Part shown: in pieces, positions 1-7,653 of the stretch
Layout: every line of letters starts with the position of its first letter
Numbering within the stretch: the first letter of the stretch is position 1
Assembly: GCA_038227745.1 (NCBI GenBank)
Contig: JBBRPS010000152.1
Coordinates: 1 to 15,503, forward strand
Direction: 5' to 3'
Origin: DASPXY01 sp038227745
GTDB taxonomy: Bacteria > Planctomycetota > Planctomycetia > Gemmatales > Gemmataceae
Length of the DNA stretch: 15,503 nucleotides
The notes under the pieces: model-generated
Told to the model about the DNA's origin: nothing
Seen by the model: the letters and a program-made list of their open reading frames with translations, nothing else
Databases searched by the model: none
Program-made: the position numbers and the translations under genes

Positions 1-2014
1 CCGCCACGCTGCGCGTCAGGGTGTTGGTCCCGAAGGTGGCGCGCACGTCGATGGCCCAGGCGTAGGCGCCGGTGGCCGTGACCGCGGCGGGCGTCTGCAG
101 CGTCAGGGCGTAGACGTCGCCGGCGGCGTGCCCGCTGGTGCTGAACGTCACCCACGACCCCGGGCTGCCGCCGTTCCACGCCAGCCGCGCCTCCAGTTGC
201 GACGGCACGCTGCCGCCGGGGTCGCTGGCGAAGGTGGCTTCCAGGAGCGGTTGGGCGCTGGCGGTCGAGGAGTGGTAGACGAAGTGCGGGGCGGCGGCCC
301 TGAGGTAGTCGCCGCCGCCGAGGGCGCCGGTCACGGGGTCCGGCATCCAGTTGTCCCCGACCGCCCCGCCGCCGCCGGCCGCCGGGTCGAGCAGCCCGCT
401 CGCGCCGCAGCCGCAGCTGTCGGGGTCGAGCGCGATGGCGGCGCTCAGGTCGCCGGTGTTGGCATCGACGGTGACGTCGCCGCCGCCGGCCGGCACGGTC
501 GCGTCGGGGCCGTGGGCACGCTGGACGCCGCCGACGGGGGCGACGAACTTGCCGATCTTGTTGGCGATCGGCTCGGGGAACCACAGCGCCCCGTCGCTGC
601 CGACGACGAGGTCATTCAGCCCGCTGCTGTCGGTGATGCCCGCGGTGTACTCGGCGAACGTGCCGTCGGCGGCCAGCCGGCCGATCTTGTTGTAGCTCGT
701 CTCCACGAACCAAACGTTGCCGTCGGGGCCGGCCGCGATGGCCGTCACGCCGCTGCCGGCCGTCGGCACGGTGAACTCGCTGAGCGTCCCGTCCGGGGTG
801 ATGCGCGCGATCTTGTTGGCCCCGTTCTCGCTGACCCAGACGTTGTCGTCGGGCCCCGCTGCGATGCGCGCGGAGGAGTTGAGGCCGGAGACGGTCCATT
901 CCGTCAGGGTGCCGTCGGGGTAGAGGCGGCCGACCTTGCCGGTGGCGGGCTCCAGGAACCAGATGCCGCCGTCGAGGGCCGGGGTGATGTCGCTGGGCGT
1001 GACACTGGTGCCGAGGCTGTACTGCGTGACCGTGGGGGGGCTGCCGGCGACGAGCTTCTCGACCTTGTCCGTATCGGCGCCGTTGGCGTTGGTGGTGACG
1101 TACAGGGCGCCGCGGCCGTAGTCGGTGAAGGTGATGCCGCCGAGCGTGGAGCCGCTGCCGCTGGGCAACTGGAAGTCGGTGATGGCGCCACTGGTGGTGA
1201 TCGTGCCGACGACGGGGTGGAGCAGGTCGTTGGTAATTTCGGTGAACGACAGGGTGCTGTCGGGCCCGGCGGTGATATCGACGGGGTAGGTGTAGCCGAA
1301 GTTGAGCGCGTACTCGGCGATGGAGCCGGCCGGGGTGATCGAGCCGATCTTGCCGCTGCAGCAGGTCTCGGTGAACCAGATATTGCCGTCGGGGCCGAGG
1401 GCGAGGCGGCCCAGGGCGCTGCTGGGAGTGGGGACGTTGTACTCGACGACACCGGCCAGGTCGTTGTCGACGATGGTAGCGGTGGCGGCATAGGGAGAGC
1501 CGGCGGTGAGCGGGCCGGTGAGGTTGGACAGGTTCACCGAGAACGTCTCGTTCCCCTCGATGGTCAGTTCGTCGGTAATCGGTATCGTGAAGGACTTGCT
1601 AACCGGGTCGGTCGGCGCCCAGCTCATGGTGCCGTTAGTGGCCGTGTATTTGGTGCCCGCGGCGGCGGTGCCGTCGGCGGTCGCGTAGTCGGCCGTCACC
1701 GTGGAGGCGGGCGCGGCATTGAGGGTGAGGGTGACCGTGAGCGTGCCCGCGCCCTCATTGACGGTGTAGGCGGAGCTGCTGAAGGCCACGGCGCTCATGA
1801 CGAAGCGCGTCTCCAGCGCCTCGACTTTGAGGTCGATAGTGGACTCCCGAGTGCGGCGGGCCTTGCCGGGGCGCAGGCGGGGTGTCAGGGCACGAAGGGC
1901 GGCCGTGGCGGCGTGGTCGCACAGGCGGCACAGGGCGTCCCAGAACGTACGCTGGTGCAACCAGGCACGAACGGAAGACGGCTTCACCCAGCTGAGGGAG
2001 GAGAACGGCTTCAT
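1..2014 (-). CDS. Calx-beta and Vgb-like beta-propeller surface protein, C-terminus beyond the window
   Basis: The minus strand is open without a stop from ATG 2014 to position 1 (671 codons), so only the N-terminal part is here. Residues 1-72 contain STIDLKVEALETRFVMS, the N-terminal signature common on exported or surface planctomycete proteins. Residues about 74-185 form a Calx-beta domain (starts AYTVNEGAGTLTV, ends ATATIVDND). Residues about 190-497 hold seven blade motifs such as GPDGNIWFTE, GPDDNVWVSEN and GPDGNVWFVET, typical of streptogramin-lyase (Vgb)/NHL propellers. Residues 570-671 look like a beta-sandwich (LEARLAWNGG, YAWAIDVRA), a type often followed by RHS/YD repeats in planctomycetes; that continuation is inferred. 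The propeller fold does not prove lyase activity. No Shine-Dalgarno sequence is visible before 2014, but the signature lies downstream of it and no nearer start is better. It is divergent from the glycosyltransferase gene. Confidence 0.85.
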   Translation of the reverse strand, partial: MKPFSSLSWVKPSSVRAWLHQRTFWDALCRLCDHAATAALRALTPRLRPGKARRTRESTIDLKVEALETRFVMSAVAFSSSAYTVNEGAGTLTVTLTLNAAPASTVTADYATADGTAAAGTKYTATNGTMSWAPTDPVSKSFTIPITDELTIEGNETFSVNLSNLTGPLTAGSPYAATATIVDNDLAGVVEYNVPTPSSALGRLALGPDGNIWFTETCCSGKIGSITPAGSIAEYALNFGYTYPVDITAGPDSTLSFTEITNDLLHPVVGTITTSGAITDFQLPSGSGSTLGGITFTDYGRGALYVTTNANGADTDKVEKLVAGSPPTVTQYSLGTSVTPSDITPALDGGIWFLEPATGKVGRLYPDGTLTEWTVSGLNSSARIAAGPDDNVWVSENGANKIARITPDGTLSEFTVPTAGSGVTAIAAGPDGNVWFVETSYNKIGRLAADGTFAEYTAGITDSSGLNDLVVGSDGALWFPEPIANKIGKFVAPVGGVQRAHGPDATVPAGGGDVTVDANTGDLSAAIALDPDSCGCGASGLLDPAAGGGGAVGDNWMPDPVTGALGGGDYLRAAAPHFVYHSSTASAQPLLEATFASDPGGSVPSQLEARLAWNGGSPGSWVTFSTSGHAAGDVYALTLQTPAAVTATGAYAWAIDVRATFGTNTLTRSVA

Positions 2015-2479
2015 GGGAGGTTGGGGAGTCGTTCCGCGGCGGCCCCGTCCGGGGGCCTGCCGCTGGTGTTCCTTCGTGCCGGCGGCGCTCCGTCCGCCGG
2101 TGACCCGCGACGCCAGCACCGCCTTGCGGCGGGCCGCGTTGCCCGTGTGCCTCTGTGCCGAGGGGTTCCTGAGAGGGGAGGAGAAAGCAAAGGGCGTGCC
2201 GCGGGCAGAGGCGGCGCGCCCAGACTGGGATGCGGCGGGAATCGGACCGGGGGATGGGGCACCGGCCGCCGGCCCGCACCCCCAATGCGGGGCGGGCCAG
2301 GGAGACAGCCGACCAGGGCAGGGCCATGCCTCCCCGCCGTCCCCCAGGCAAGCACGCCTCGCCAACGCAGCCCGTGCGCGGCGGCCGCGCGTGCTAAAAA
2401 TTAGCGAGGGCGTGCTAATTTTTAGCACGCCCTCGCTAATTTTTAGCACCTTCCGGACGGAGGCCCGGGGGCGGACCGC
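2015..2479. other. Intergenic region between two divergent gene starts
   Basis: These 465 bp separate the starts of the Calx-beta protein gene (minus) and the TPR/glycosyltransferase gene (plus). Apart from the striking AT-rich triple dyad at 2391-2449, the stretch is GC-rich and without a recognisable gene. Long open frames cross it on both strands, but their translations are Arg/Pro/Gly-rich and show no domain. I see no convincing -35/-10 pair. GGAGG at 2459-2463 is the only candidate ribosome binding site for the GTG at 2480, at a rather long distance (16 nt). Confidence 0.6.
2391..2449. promoter_or_regulatory. Three 21-bp-spaced dyads forming a perfect 26-bp inverted repeat
   Basis: Arms 2391-2416 and 2424-2449 are exact reverse complements around a 7-nt centre (AATTTTT). 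Inside lie three dyads of the type GCTAA-N3-TTAGC, centred at 2399, 2420 and 2441. The middle one is the fullest: GTGCTAATTTTTAGCAC, 7-bp arms with a 3-bp centre. They are separated by GAGGGC or GCCCTC spacers, so the centres are 21 bp apart, about two helical turns. The block is AT-rich in a GC-rich setting and ends 30 bp before the GTG start at 2480. Tandem operators for a dimeric regulator are one reading. A cruciform or RNA hairpin, or a palindromic repetitive element, is the alternative. No U-tract follows the right arm, so a classical plus-strand terminator is less likely. Confidence 0.75.
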
Positions 2480-3481
2480 GTGCCGCAGGCGCTGGGGCGG
2501 ATCGAGGCCCGCTGGGACGAAGTGAGCGCGCGGGCGGCGCGGCGGCGGGAAGCGCCGGCGGCGCAGGATTTCGTGACGCAGACCGCCGAAGCGCTGGGGG
2601 CACCGGCGGCGGCGGACCCGGGGCTGGCGACGGCGCTGGCCGGGGCGCTGGTGCGCTGTCCGCGCGATGCCGGCCTGCACAACGCCCTGGGGCTGGCCGT
2701 CGCCCTGCAAACGACGGCGGCCCGCGCCCCGGCCGAGGCGGCGCGGGCCGCGGTCGGCTACTTCCGCCGGGCGCTCGAGTGTGACCCCGCCCACCTGCTC
2801 GCCGGGCTGAACCTCGCGGAGGCCCTCGCCCTGTCCGGGCAGAAGGCCGAGGCCGCCGCGCAGGCGCGGCGCACCCTGGCGACCCTGGACCGCGGCGAGG
2901 GGCTGGCGGCCGAAGCCCTCGACGCCGGGCACTTCCCCGCCGAGTACGACATCTTCCGCGTGGAGTGGGAGCGGGCCGCGTGGAGCAACGCCGGCTGTCC
3001 GCAGGCCGAGGCTCACGCCAAGACGGTTCTGCTGCGCTGGCGGCTGAACGCGCTGCTGGCCGACCTGACCGGCGAGCTGCCGCGCTACTACGAGGCCGCC
3101 GTCGCCCGCCCCGACCTGCCCGCCACGCGCGCCGCGCTCGGCGGCGCCCTGGCCCGCGCCGGACAGTTTCGCGAGGCCGCCGCGCACCTGCGCGCCGCCG
3201 TGGACAGCAACCCCTTCGATGGGGTGGCAGCACGCGCCCTGTTCGACGCCCTGGGCGCCGCCGGCGAGACGCTCTTGCAGCGCCGCCTGGCCGAGGAGCG
3301 GCGGCTGCTGGCGCAGGCGGCGCCGAAGGTCGTGGCCCTGGAGAAGTGGTTCGTGGAAGCGGCGCCGGCCGGGGACGAGTTGGGTCGCTGGTCATCCTGT
3401 GCTGCAACCAGCTCGACTACACGCGCCAGTGCCTGGAGAGCGTGCTGGCGTGTACCCGCGCGCCTTACGAGCTGGTACTGA
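2480..3481 (+). CDS. N-terminal TPR part of a frameshifted glycosyltransferase
   Basis: The frame opens at GTG 2480 (a stop at 2444-2446 lies just upstream; GGAGG at 2459-2463) and stops at 3479-3481. Residues 1-300 look like a real helical TPR region, for example LHNALGLAVALQTT, AVGYFRRALECDPAHLLAG and AAHLRAAVDSNPFDGV. This N-terminal layout is known from large planctomycete TPR/glycosyltransferase proteins. From about residue 301 the translation becomes unrelated (SSCAATSSTT), while the glycosyltransferase sequence SLVILCCNQLDYT begins in another frame at 3385. The start-to-stop span 2480-7653 is 5174 nt; one extra base would give exactly 1725 codons, so a single missing base near 3374-3390 explains the break. 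As read, the product would be a 333-aa protein with a nonsense tail of about 30 residues. It could be a sequencing error or a genuine lesion. Confidence 0.85.
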   Translation: MPQALGRIEARWDEVSARAARRREAPAAQDFVTQTAEALGAPAAADPGLATALAGALVRCPRDAGLHNALGLAVALQTTAARAPAEAARAAVGYFRRALECDPAHLLAGLNLAEALALSGQKAEAAAQARRTLATLDRGEGLAAEALDAGHFPAEYDIFRVEWERAAWSNAGCPQAEAHAKTVLLRWRLNALLADLTGELPRYYEAAVARPDLPATRAALGGALARAGQFREAAAHLRAAVDSNPFDGVAARALFDALGAAGETLLQRRLAEERRLLAQAAPKVVALEKWFVEAAPAGDELGRWSSCAATSSTTRASAWRACWRVPARLTSWY

Positions 3482-6400
3482 TCGACAACGGCTCGACCGA
3501 CGGCACCCCCGCCTACCTGGAGGAGATCAAGCGCCGCCCCGGCCCGGCGCGCGTGGTGGTGGTCCGCAATGACCAGAACCTGGGGTTCGCGGCGGGCTGC
3601 AACCAGGGGCTGGCGCGGGCGCGCGGCCGCTACCTGGTGCTGCTCAACAACGACACCATCGTCACCCCCGGCTGGCTGGACGGCCTGGTCGAGTGGGTGC
3701 TGCGCGACTGGCCGGCGGTCGGCCTGGTGGGGCCGCTGACGAGCTACGCCGCGCCGCCTCAGGAGATCGCGGTGGACTACCGCAGCCCGCAGGAACTGGA
3801 GGCGTTCGCCGCCCGCATCCGCCGCGACCACCGGGGCCGGGCGCTGGGGACGGACCGGCTGATCGGCTTCTGCCTGCTGGCCCGCCGCGAGGTGCTGCAG
3901 GCGGTCGGCGGCCTGGACGAGGGGTTCGGCCTGGGGTTCTTCGAGGACGACGACCTCTGTCTGCGAGTACGCAAGGCGGGGTTCCGGCTGCTGGTGGCGC
4001 AGGACGTGTTCATCCACCACTTCGGCAGCCGCACGTTCGCGGGGTTGGGGATCGACGCCCGCAGGCAGCTGCAGGATAACTTCGCGAAGTTCAAGGCGAA
4101 GTGGGGCGAGGCGCATGCCGCCGGCTACCACCTGCCCGAGGCCCCCGAGAGACCGGCGCCCGTCCCAGGCCCACCCGAGGCCCCGGGTGAGCTTTCCACG
4201 GCAGGCCCCAAGGTCAGCCTGTGCATGATCGTGAAGAACGAGGAGGCCAACCTGGAGGCGTGCCTGCGCTCCGTGGCCGACCTGGTCGGCGAGATGGTGG
4301 TCGTGGACACCGGCTCGACCGACCGCACCAAGGAAGTCGCCGCCGCGTGCGGGGCGCGTGTCTTCGACTTCGCCTGGGTCGAGAGCTTCGCCGCCGCCCG
4401 TAACGAGAGCCTGCGCCACGCCACGGGCCAGTGGATCCTGTGGCTGGATGCCGACGAGCGACTCGACGAGGGGAACCGTCAGCGGCTGCGCGCCCTGTTC
4501 GCCGCCCTGGGCGAGGAGAATGCCGCCTACCTGATGCGGCAGCGCTCCGCCCTGGAGTCGTCCGCGCACGCGGCCGCCGCCGTGGACCAGGTGCGGCTGT
4601 TCCGTAATCATCCCGAGGTCCGCTGGCAGTACCGCGTCCACGAGCAAATCCTGCCCGCCGTCCGCCAGGCCGGCGGCGAGGTGCGGCCGACCGACGTCGT
4701 CATTGAGCACACCGGCTTCGCCGACCCCGCCCTGCAAGACGGCAAGGTCGAGCGCAACTGGCGGCTGCTGGAGCGGGAGCTGGCCGAGCACCCCGACGAC
4801 CCGTTCGTGCTGTACAACCTCGGGGCGGTCGCGCTCACCCGCGGACAGCGCGCCGAGGCGCTGTCGTACTTCCAGCGCAGCCTGGAGACGTCGCACCCGC
4901 GCGACAGCCTGGTGAAGAAGGTCCACGCGCTGATCGCCCGCGCCCACCACGAGGCGGGCCAGCGCGACGAGGCGTTGGCCGCCTGCCGCGCCGGCCGGGC
5001 GGCGTTCCCCCAGGACGCCGAGCTGCTGTTCTGGGAGGCGCTGCTGCTTCAGGAGGGCGGCGACCTGACCGGGGCGGAGCGGTGCCTGCTGGGGGTGCTC
5101 GGCGGCCGCCCGGCGCAGGACTTCATGAGCGTGGACGCGGGCCTGCGCGGCTACCGGGCGCGGCACTTCCTCGCCGACCTGTACCGCCGCCAGGGCCGCG
5201 CCGCCGAGGCCGAGGCGCAGTGGCGGGCCGCGGTGGCCGAGCGGGCGGACTTCACGCCGGGCTGGCAGGGCCTGGCCGAACTCTTCGCCGAGCAGGACCG
5301 CTGGGCCGAGTTGGAATGGGCGACGGAAGAGCTGCGGCGGCTGGGACAGGCGGCGCCGCTGGGAGGTATGCTGCGCCCGCGGGCGCTGCTGGCCCGCAAG
5401 GAGTTCGCGGCGGCGCGGCAGCTCGTCGGAGAGCTGATTTCGCAGGAGCCGGAGGCGCTGCCGCCACGGGTGCTGTTGAGCCACGTGTTGTTGCAGGAGG
5501 GCAAGGACTGGGGCGCGGCCGAGCGGGCGCTGCGCGAGGTGCTGCGGCTGGCGCCCCAGGACGCCGAGGCCTGGCACAACCTCGCCCTGTTGCTACGGCA
5601 GCAGGGACGGCCCGCCGAGAAGGAACCGCCCGTTGAGGAACCGCCGCCCGAGCCGACGGCGGTGGTCTGTGCTCCCCCTGCGGACCGGCGGCCGAAGGTG
5701 TCGTTGTGCATGATCGTGCGTAACGAGGAGGCCAACCTGCGGCCGTGCCTGGAGTCGGTGGCCGACCTGGTGGACGAGGTCGTCGTCGTGGACACCGGCT
5801 CGACCGACCGCACCAAGGAGATCGCGGCCGGCTTCGGGGCGAAGGTCTTCGACTTCCCATGGGTGGACGACTTCGCGGCGGCCCGCAACGAGTCGCTGCG
5901 CCAGGCCAGCGGGGAGTGGGTCTTCTGGATGGACGCCGACGACCGCCTCGACGCGGAGAACCGCGCGCGGCTGCGTCGCCTCTTCGCCAGCCTGGGCGCG
6001 GAGGACGTCGGGTACGTGATGCAGTGCCTGTGCCTGCCCGACCCGGTCAGCCAGTCGGCCACGATGGTCCACCACCTGCGCCTGTTCCGCAACCTGCCGG
6101 CCGTCCGCTGGCGCTACCGCGTCCACGAGCAGATCCTGCCGGCGCTGCGGGAGCACGGCCACACCGTCCGCTTCAGCGACATGGTCGTCCACCACACCGG
6201 CTACCAGGATCCGGCCCTCCGGGCGCGCAAGCTGCGGCGCGACCTGCGGCTGCTGGAGCGGGACCACGGGGAGAGGCCGGCCGACCCGTTCACGCTCTTC
6301 AACCTCGGACAGGTGTACCAGGAGCAGGGGCGGACGGCGGCGGCGGTGGTGCTGTTCTGCCGCAGCCTGGAGCGGTCGCAGCCAGCCGACTCGATCACCC

Positions 6401-7653
6401 GCAAGCTGTACGCGCTGCTGGCGCAGTGCCGCAACCGCCTGGGCCAGGGCGGCGAGGCGTTGTCGGCGTGCCGGCAGGGGCTGGCGCTGTTCCCCGAAGA
6501 TGTCGAGCTTCGGTTCCAGGAGGGGGTGGTGCTGCGCGGGCTCGGGGACGCGGCCGGCGCGGAGGTGGCGTGGCGGGGGGTACTGGACGCGCCGCCGGGG
6601 GAGTACTTCGCGAGCCTGAACACGGGGCTGCGCGGCTACCTGACGCGGCACAACCTGGCCGGGCTGTACCGCGAGCTGGGCCGCGACACCGAAGCGGAGG
6701 CGCAGTGGCACTCGGCCTTGGCGGAGCGGCCGGACTACGAGGCGGCGTGGCGCGGCCTGGCCGAGCTACTGCTGGCGCAGCAGCGTTGGGCCGACCTGGA
6801 GGGGCTGGCGCGGTCGCTGGAGGCCGGGCCAAGCGGGGAGGTGGGGGCGGCCTCGGTGCGTGGGCGGGTGCATCTGGCCCGCCGCCAGTTCGCCGCCGGG
6901 AGGGGGTTCCTGGAGGGCGTGTGCGCTCGCTTTCCCCAGGCGCTCGAGTCCCGGCTGGTCTTGAGCTACGTGCTCCTGCAAGAGGGGCGGGACTGGGACG
7001 CGGCCGAGCGGGCGCTGCGCGACGTGCTGGAGCTGGAGCCGGCCCACGCGGAGTCGCGGCACAACCTCCAACTGCTGTTGCGGCAGCGCGGTAAGGCAGT
7101 GGACTTACCGGCGCTGCCGGCCACGGCGCTGGAGGGGCTATACCGGGAGGCGTGCGCAACACCCTCGGACATCCACGAGCACTGCCCGACGCTGCGGGCG
7201 CTGGCGGCGGCGTGCCGGCACGTGACGGAGATGGGGACGCGGACGGCCGTCTCGACCACGGCGCTGCTGGCGGCGCAGCCCGAGAAGCTGGTGTGTTACG
7301 ACAAGGTCAGGCACCCGCAGGTGGACGTGCTGAAGGCGGCGGCCGGGCGTACGGACTTCCTCTTCCACAAGGCGGACGTGCTGCACGTCGAGATCGAGGA
7401 GACGGATCTGCTGTTCCTCGACACCTGGCACGTCTACGAGCAGCTCGCGGAGGAGTTGCGGCTGCACGCGGGGAAGGTGCGCAAGTACCTCGTGCTGCAC
7501 GACACCACCACCTTCGGCGCGTACGGCGAGACGGCCGGGCACCGCGGCCTGTGGCCCGCCGTGGAGGAGTTCCTGGCGCTCGGCACCTTCCAGCTGAAGG
7601 AGAGGTACACGAACAACAACGGCCTGAGCATCCTGGAGGCGGTCCGAACCTGA
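3385..7653 (+). CDS. Multi-domain family-2 glycosyltransferase with TPRs and C-terminal methyltransferase-like domain
   Basis: This is the main body of the gene that begins at 2480. Its frame is open back to GTG 2965, but the part before about 3385 is not protein-like. Numbered as the repaired protein of about 1724 aa, residues 302-540 are a first GT2 domain (DNGSTDGTP, LVLLNNDTIV, FFEDDDLCLRVRKAGFR, FIHHFGS). Residues about 576-1050 are a second GT2 domain (SLCMIVKNEEANL, WLDADERLD, RVHEQILPA) plus TPRs. Residues about 1070-1540 repeat that module (SLCMIVRNEEANL, WMDADDRLD) with its own TPRs. Residues about 1560-1724 resemble a class I SAM methyltransferase/cephalosporin-hydroxylase fold (HVTEMGTRTAVSTTALLA, LLFLDTWHVY, YLVLHDTT). 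All three GT2 domains keep acidic metal-site motifs. The protein probably makes or decorates a glycan or glycosylates a protein; the substrate is unknown. No membrane segment is evident. Confidence 0.93.
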   Translation, partial: SLVILCCNQLDYTRQCLESVLACTRAPYELVLIDNGSTDGTPAYLEEIKRRPGPARVVVVRNDQNLGFAAGCNQGLARARGRYLVLLNNDTIVTPGWLDGLVEWVLRDWPAVGLVGPLTSYAAPPQEIAVDYRSPQELEAFAARIRRDHRGRALGTDRLIGFCLLARREVLQAVGGLDEGFGLGFFEDDDLCLRVRKAGFRLLVAQDVFIHHFGSRTFAGLGIDARRQLQDNFAKFKAKWGEAHAAGYHLPEAPERPAPVPGPPEAPGELSTAGPKVSLCMIVKNEEANLEACLRSVADLVGEMVVVDTGSTDRTKEVAAACGARVFDFAWVESFAAARNESLRHATGQWILWLDADERLDEGNRQRLRALFAALGEENAAYLMRQRSALESSAHAAAAVDQVRLFRNHPEVRWQYRVHEQILPAVRQAGGEVRPTDVVIEHTGFADPALQDGKVERNWRLLERELAEHPDDPFVLYNLGAVALTRGQRAEALSYFQRSLETSHPRDSLVKKVHALIARAHHEAGQRDEALAACRAGRAAFPQDAELLFWEALLLQEGGDLTGAERCLLGVLGGRPAQDFMSVDAGLRGYRARHFLADLYRRQGRAAEAEAQWRAAVAERADFTPGWQGLAELFAEQDRWAELEWATEELRRLGQAAPLGGMLRPRALLARKEFAAARQLVGELISQEPEALPPRVLLSHVLLQEGKDWGAAERALREVLRLAPQDAEAWHNLALLLRQQGRPAEKEPPVEEPPPEPTAVVCAPPADRRPKVSLCMIVRNEEANLRPCLESVADLVDEVVVVDTGSTDRTKEIAAGFGAKVFDFPWVDDFAAARNESLRQASGEWVFWMDADDRLDAENRARLRRLFASLGAEDVGYVMQCLCLPDPVSQSATMVHHLRLFRNLPAVRWRYRVHEQILPALREHGHTVRFSDMVVHHTGYQDPALRARKLRRDLRLLERDHGERPADPFTLFNLGQVYQEQGRTAAAVVLFCRSLERSQPADSITRKLYALLAQCRNRLGQGGEALSACRQGLALFPEDVELRFQEGVVLRGLGDAAGAEVAWRGVLDAPPGEYFASLNTGLRGYLTRHNLAGLYRELGRDTEAEAQWHSALAERPDYEAAWRGLAELLLAQQRWADLEGLARSLEAGPSGEVGAASVRGRVHLARRQFAAGRGFLEGVCARFPQALESRLVLSYVLLQEGRDWDAAERALRDVLELEPAHAESRHNLQLLLRQRGKAVDLPALPATALEGLYREACATPSDIHEHCPTLRALAAACRHVTEMGTRTAVSTTALLAAQPEKLVCYDKVRHPQVDVLKAAAGRTDFLFHKADVLHVEIEETDLLFLDTWHVYEQLAEELRLHAGKVRKYLVLHDTTTFGAYGETAGHRGLWPAVEEFLALGTFQLKERYTNNNGLSILEAVRT
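4201..7095 (+). repeat. Internal duplication of a GT2-TPR module
   Basis: Two colinear modules of about 470 codons, roughly 4201-5625 and 5689-7095, match along their length. Shared landmarks are KVSLCMIV.NEEANL, DTGSTDRTKE, FAAARNESLR, RVHEQILPA, the AEAQW TPR block and LLQEG.DW.AAERALR. Some stretches are nearly identical at DNA level, for example around 4309-4335 and 5797-5823. This indicates an in-gene tandem duplication followed by divergence; the TPR parts have changed more than the GT2 parts. Confidence 0.85.

Noticed and set aside
128..2404. Long plus-strand open frame (758 codons)
   Set aside because: It is the complement of the Calx-beta/propeller gene; its translation is Gly/Ala/Arg-rich with no domain, while the opposite strand gives clear motifs.
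2965..3384. N-terminal extension of the main glycosyltransferase frame from GTG 2965
   Set aside because: This part is Arg/Gly-rich and unlike protein; the other frame gives a regular TPR sequence over the same bases.
3088..5577. Long minus-strand open frame (829 codons) under the glycosyltransferase gene
   Set aside because: It is GC-rich antisense shadow: its translation is Gln/Leu/Arg-rich with no motif, while the plus strand has intact GT2 and TPR motifs.
5745..7094. Plus-strand open frame of 449 codons inside the third GT2 module
   Set aside because: It is out of frame with the real gene and Gly/Arg/Ala-rich, a by-product of high GC content.
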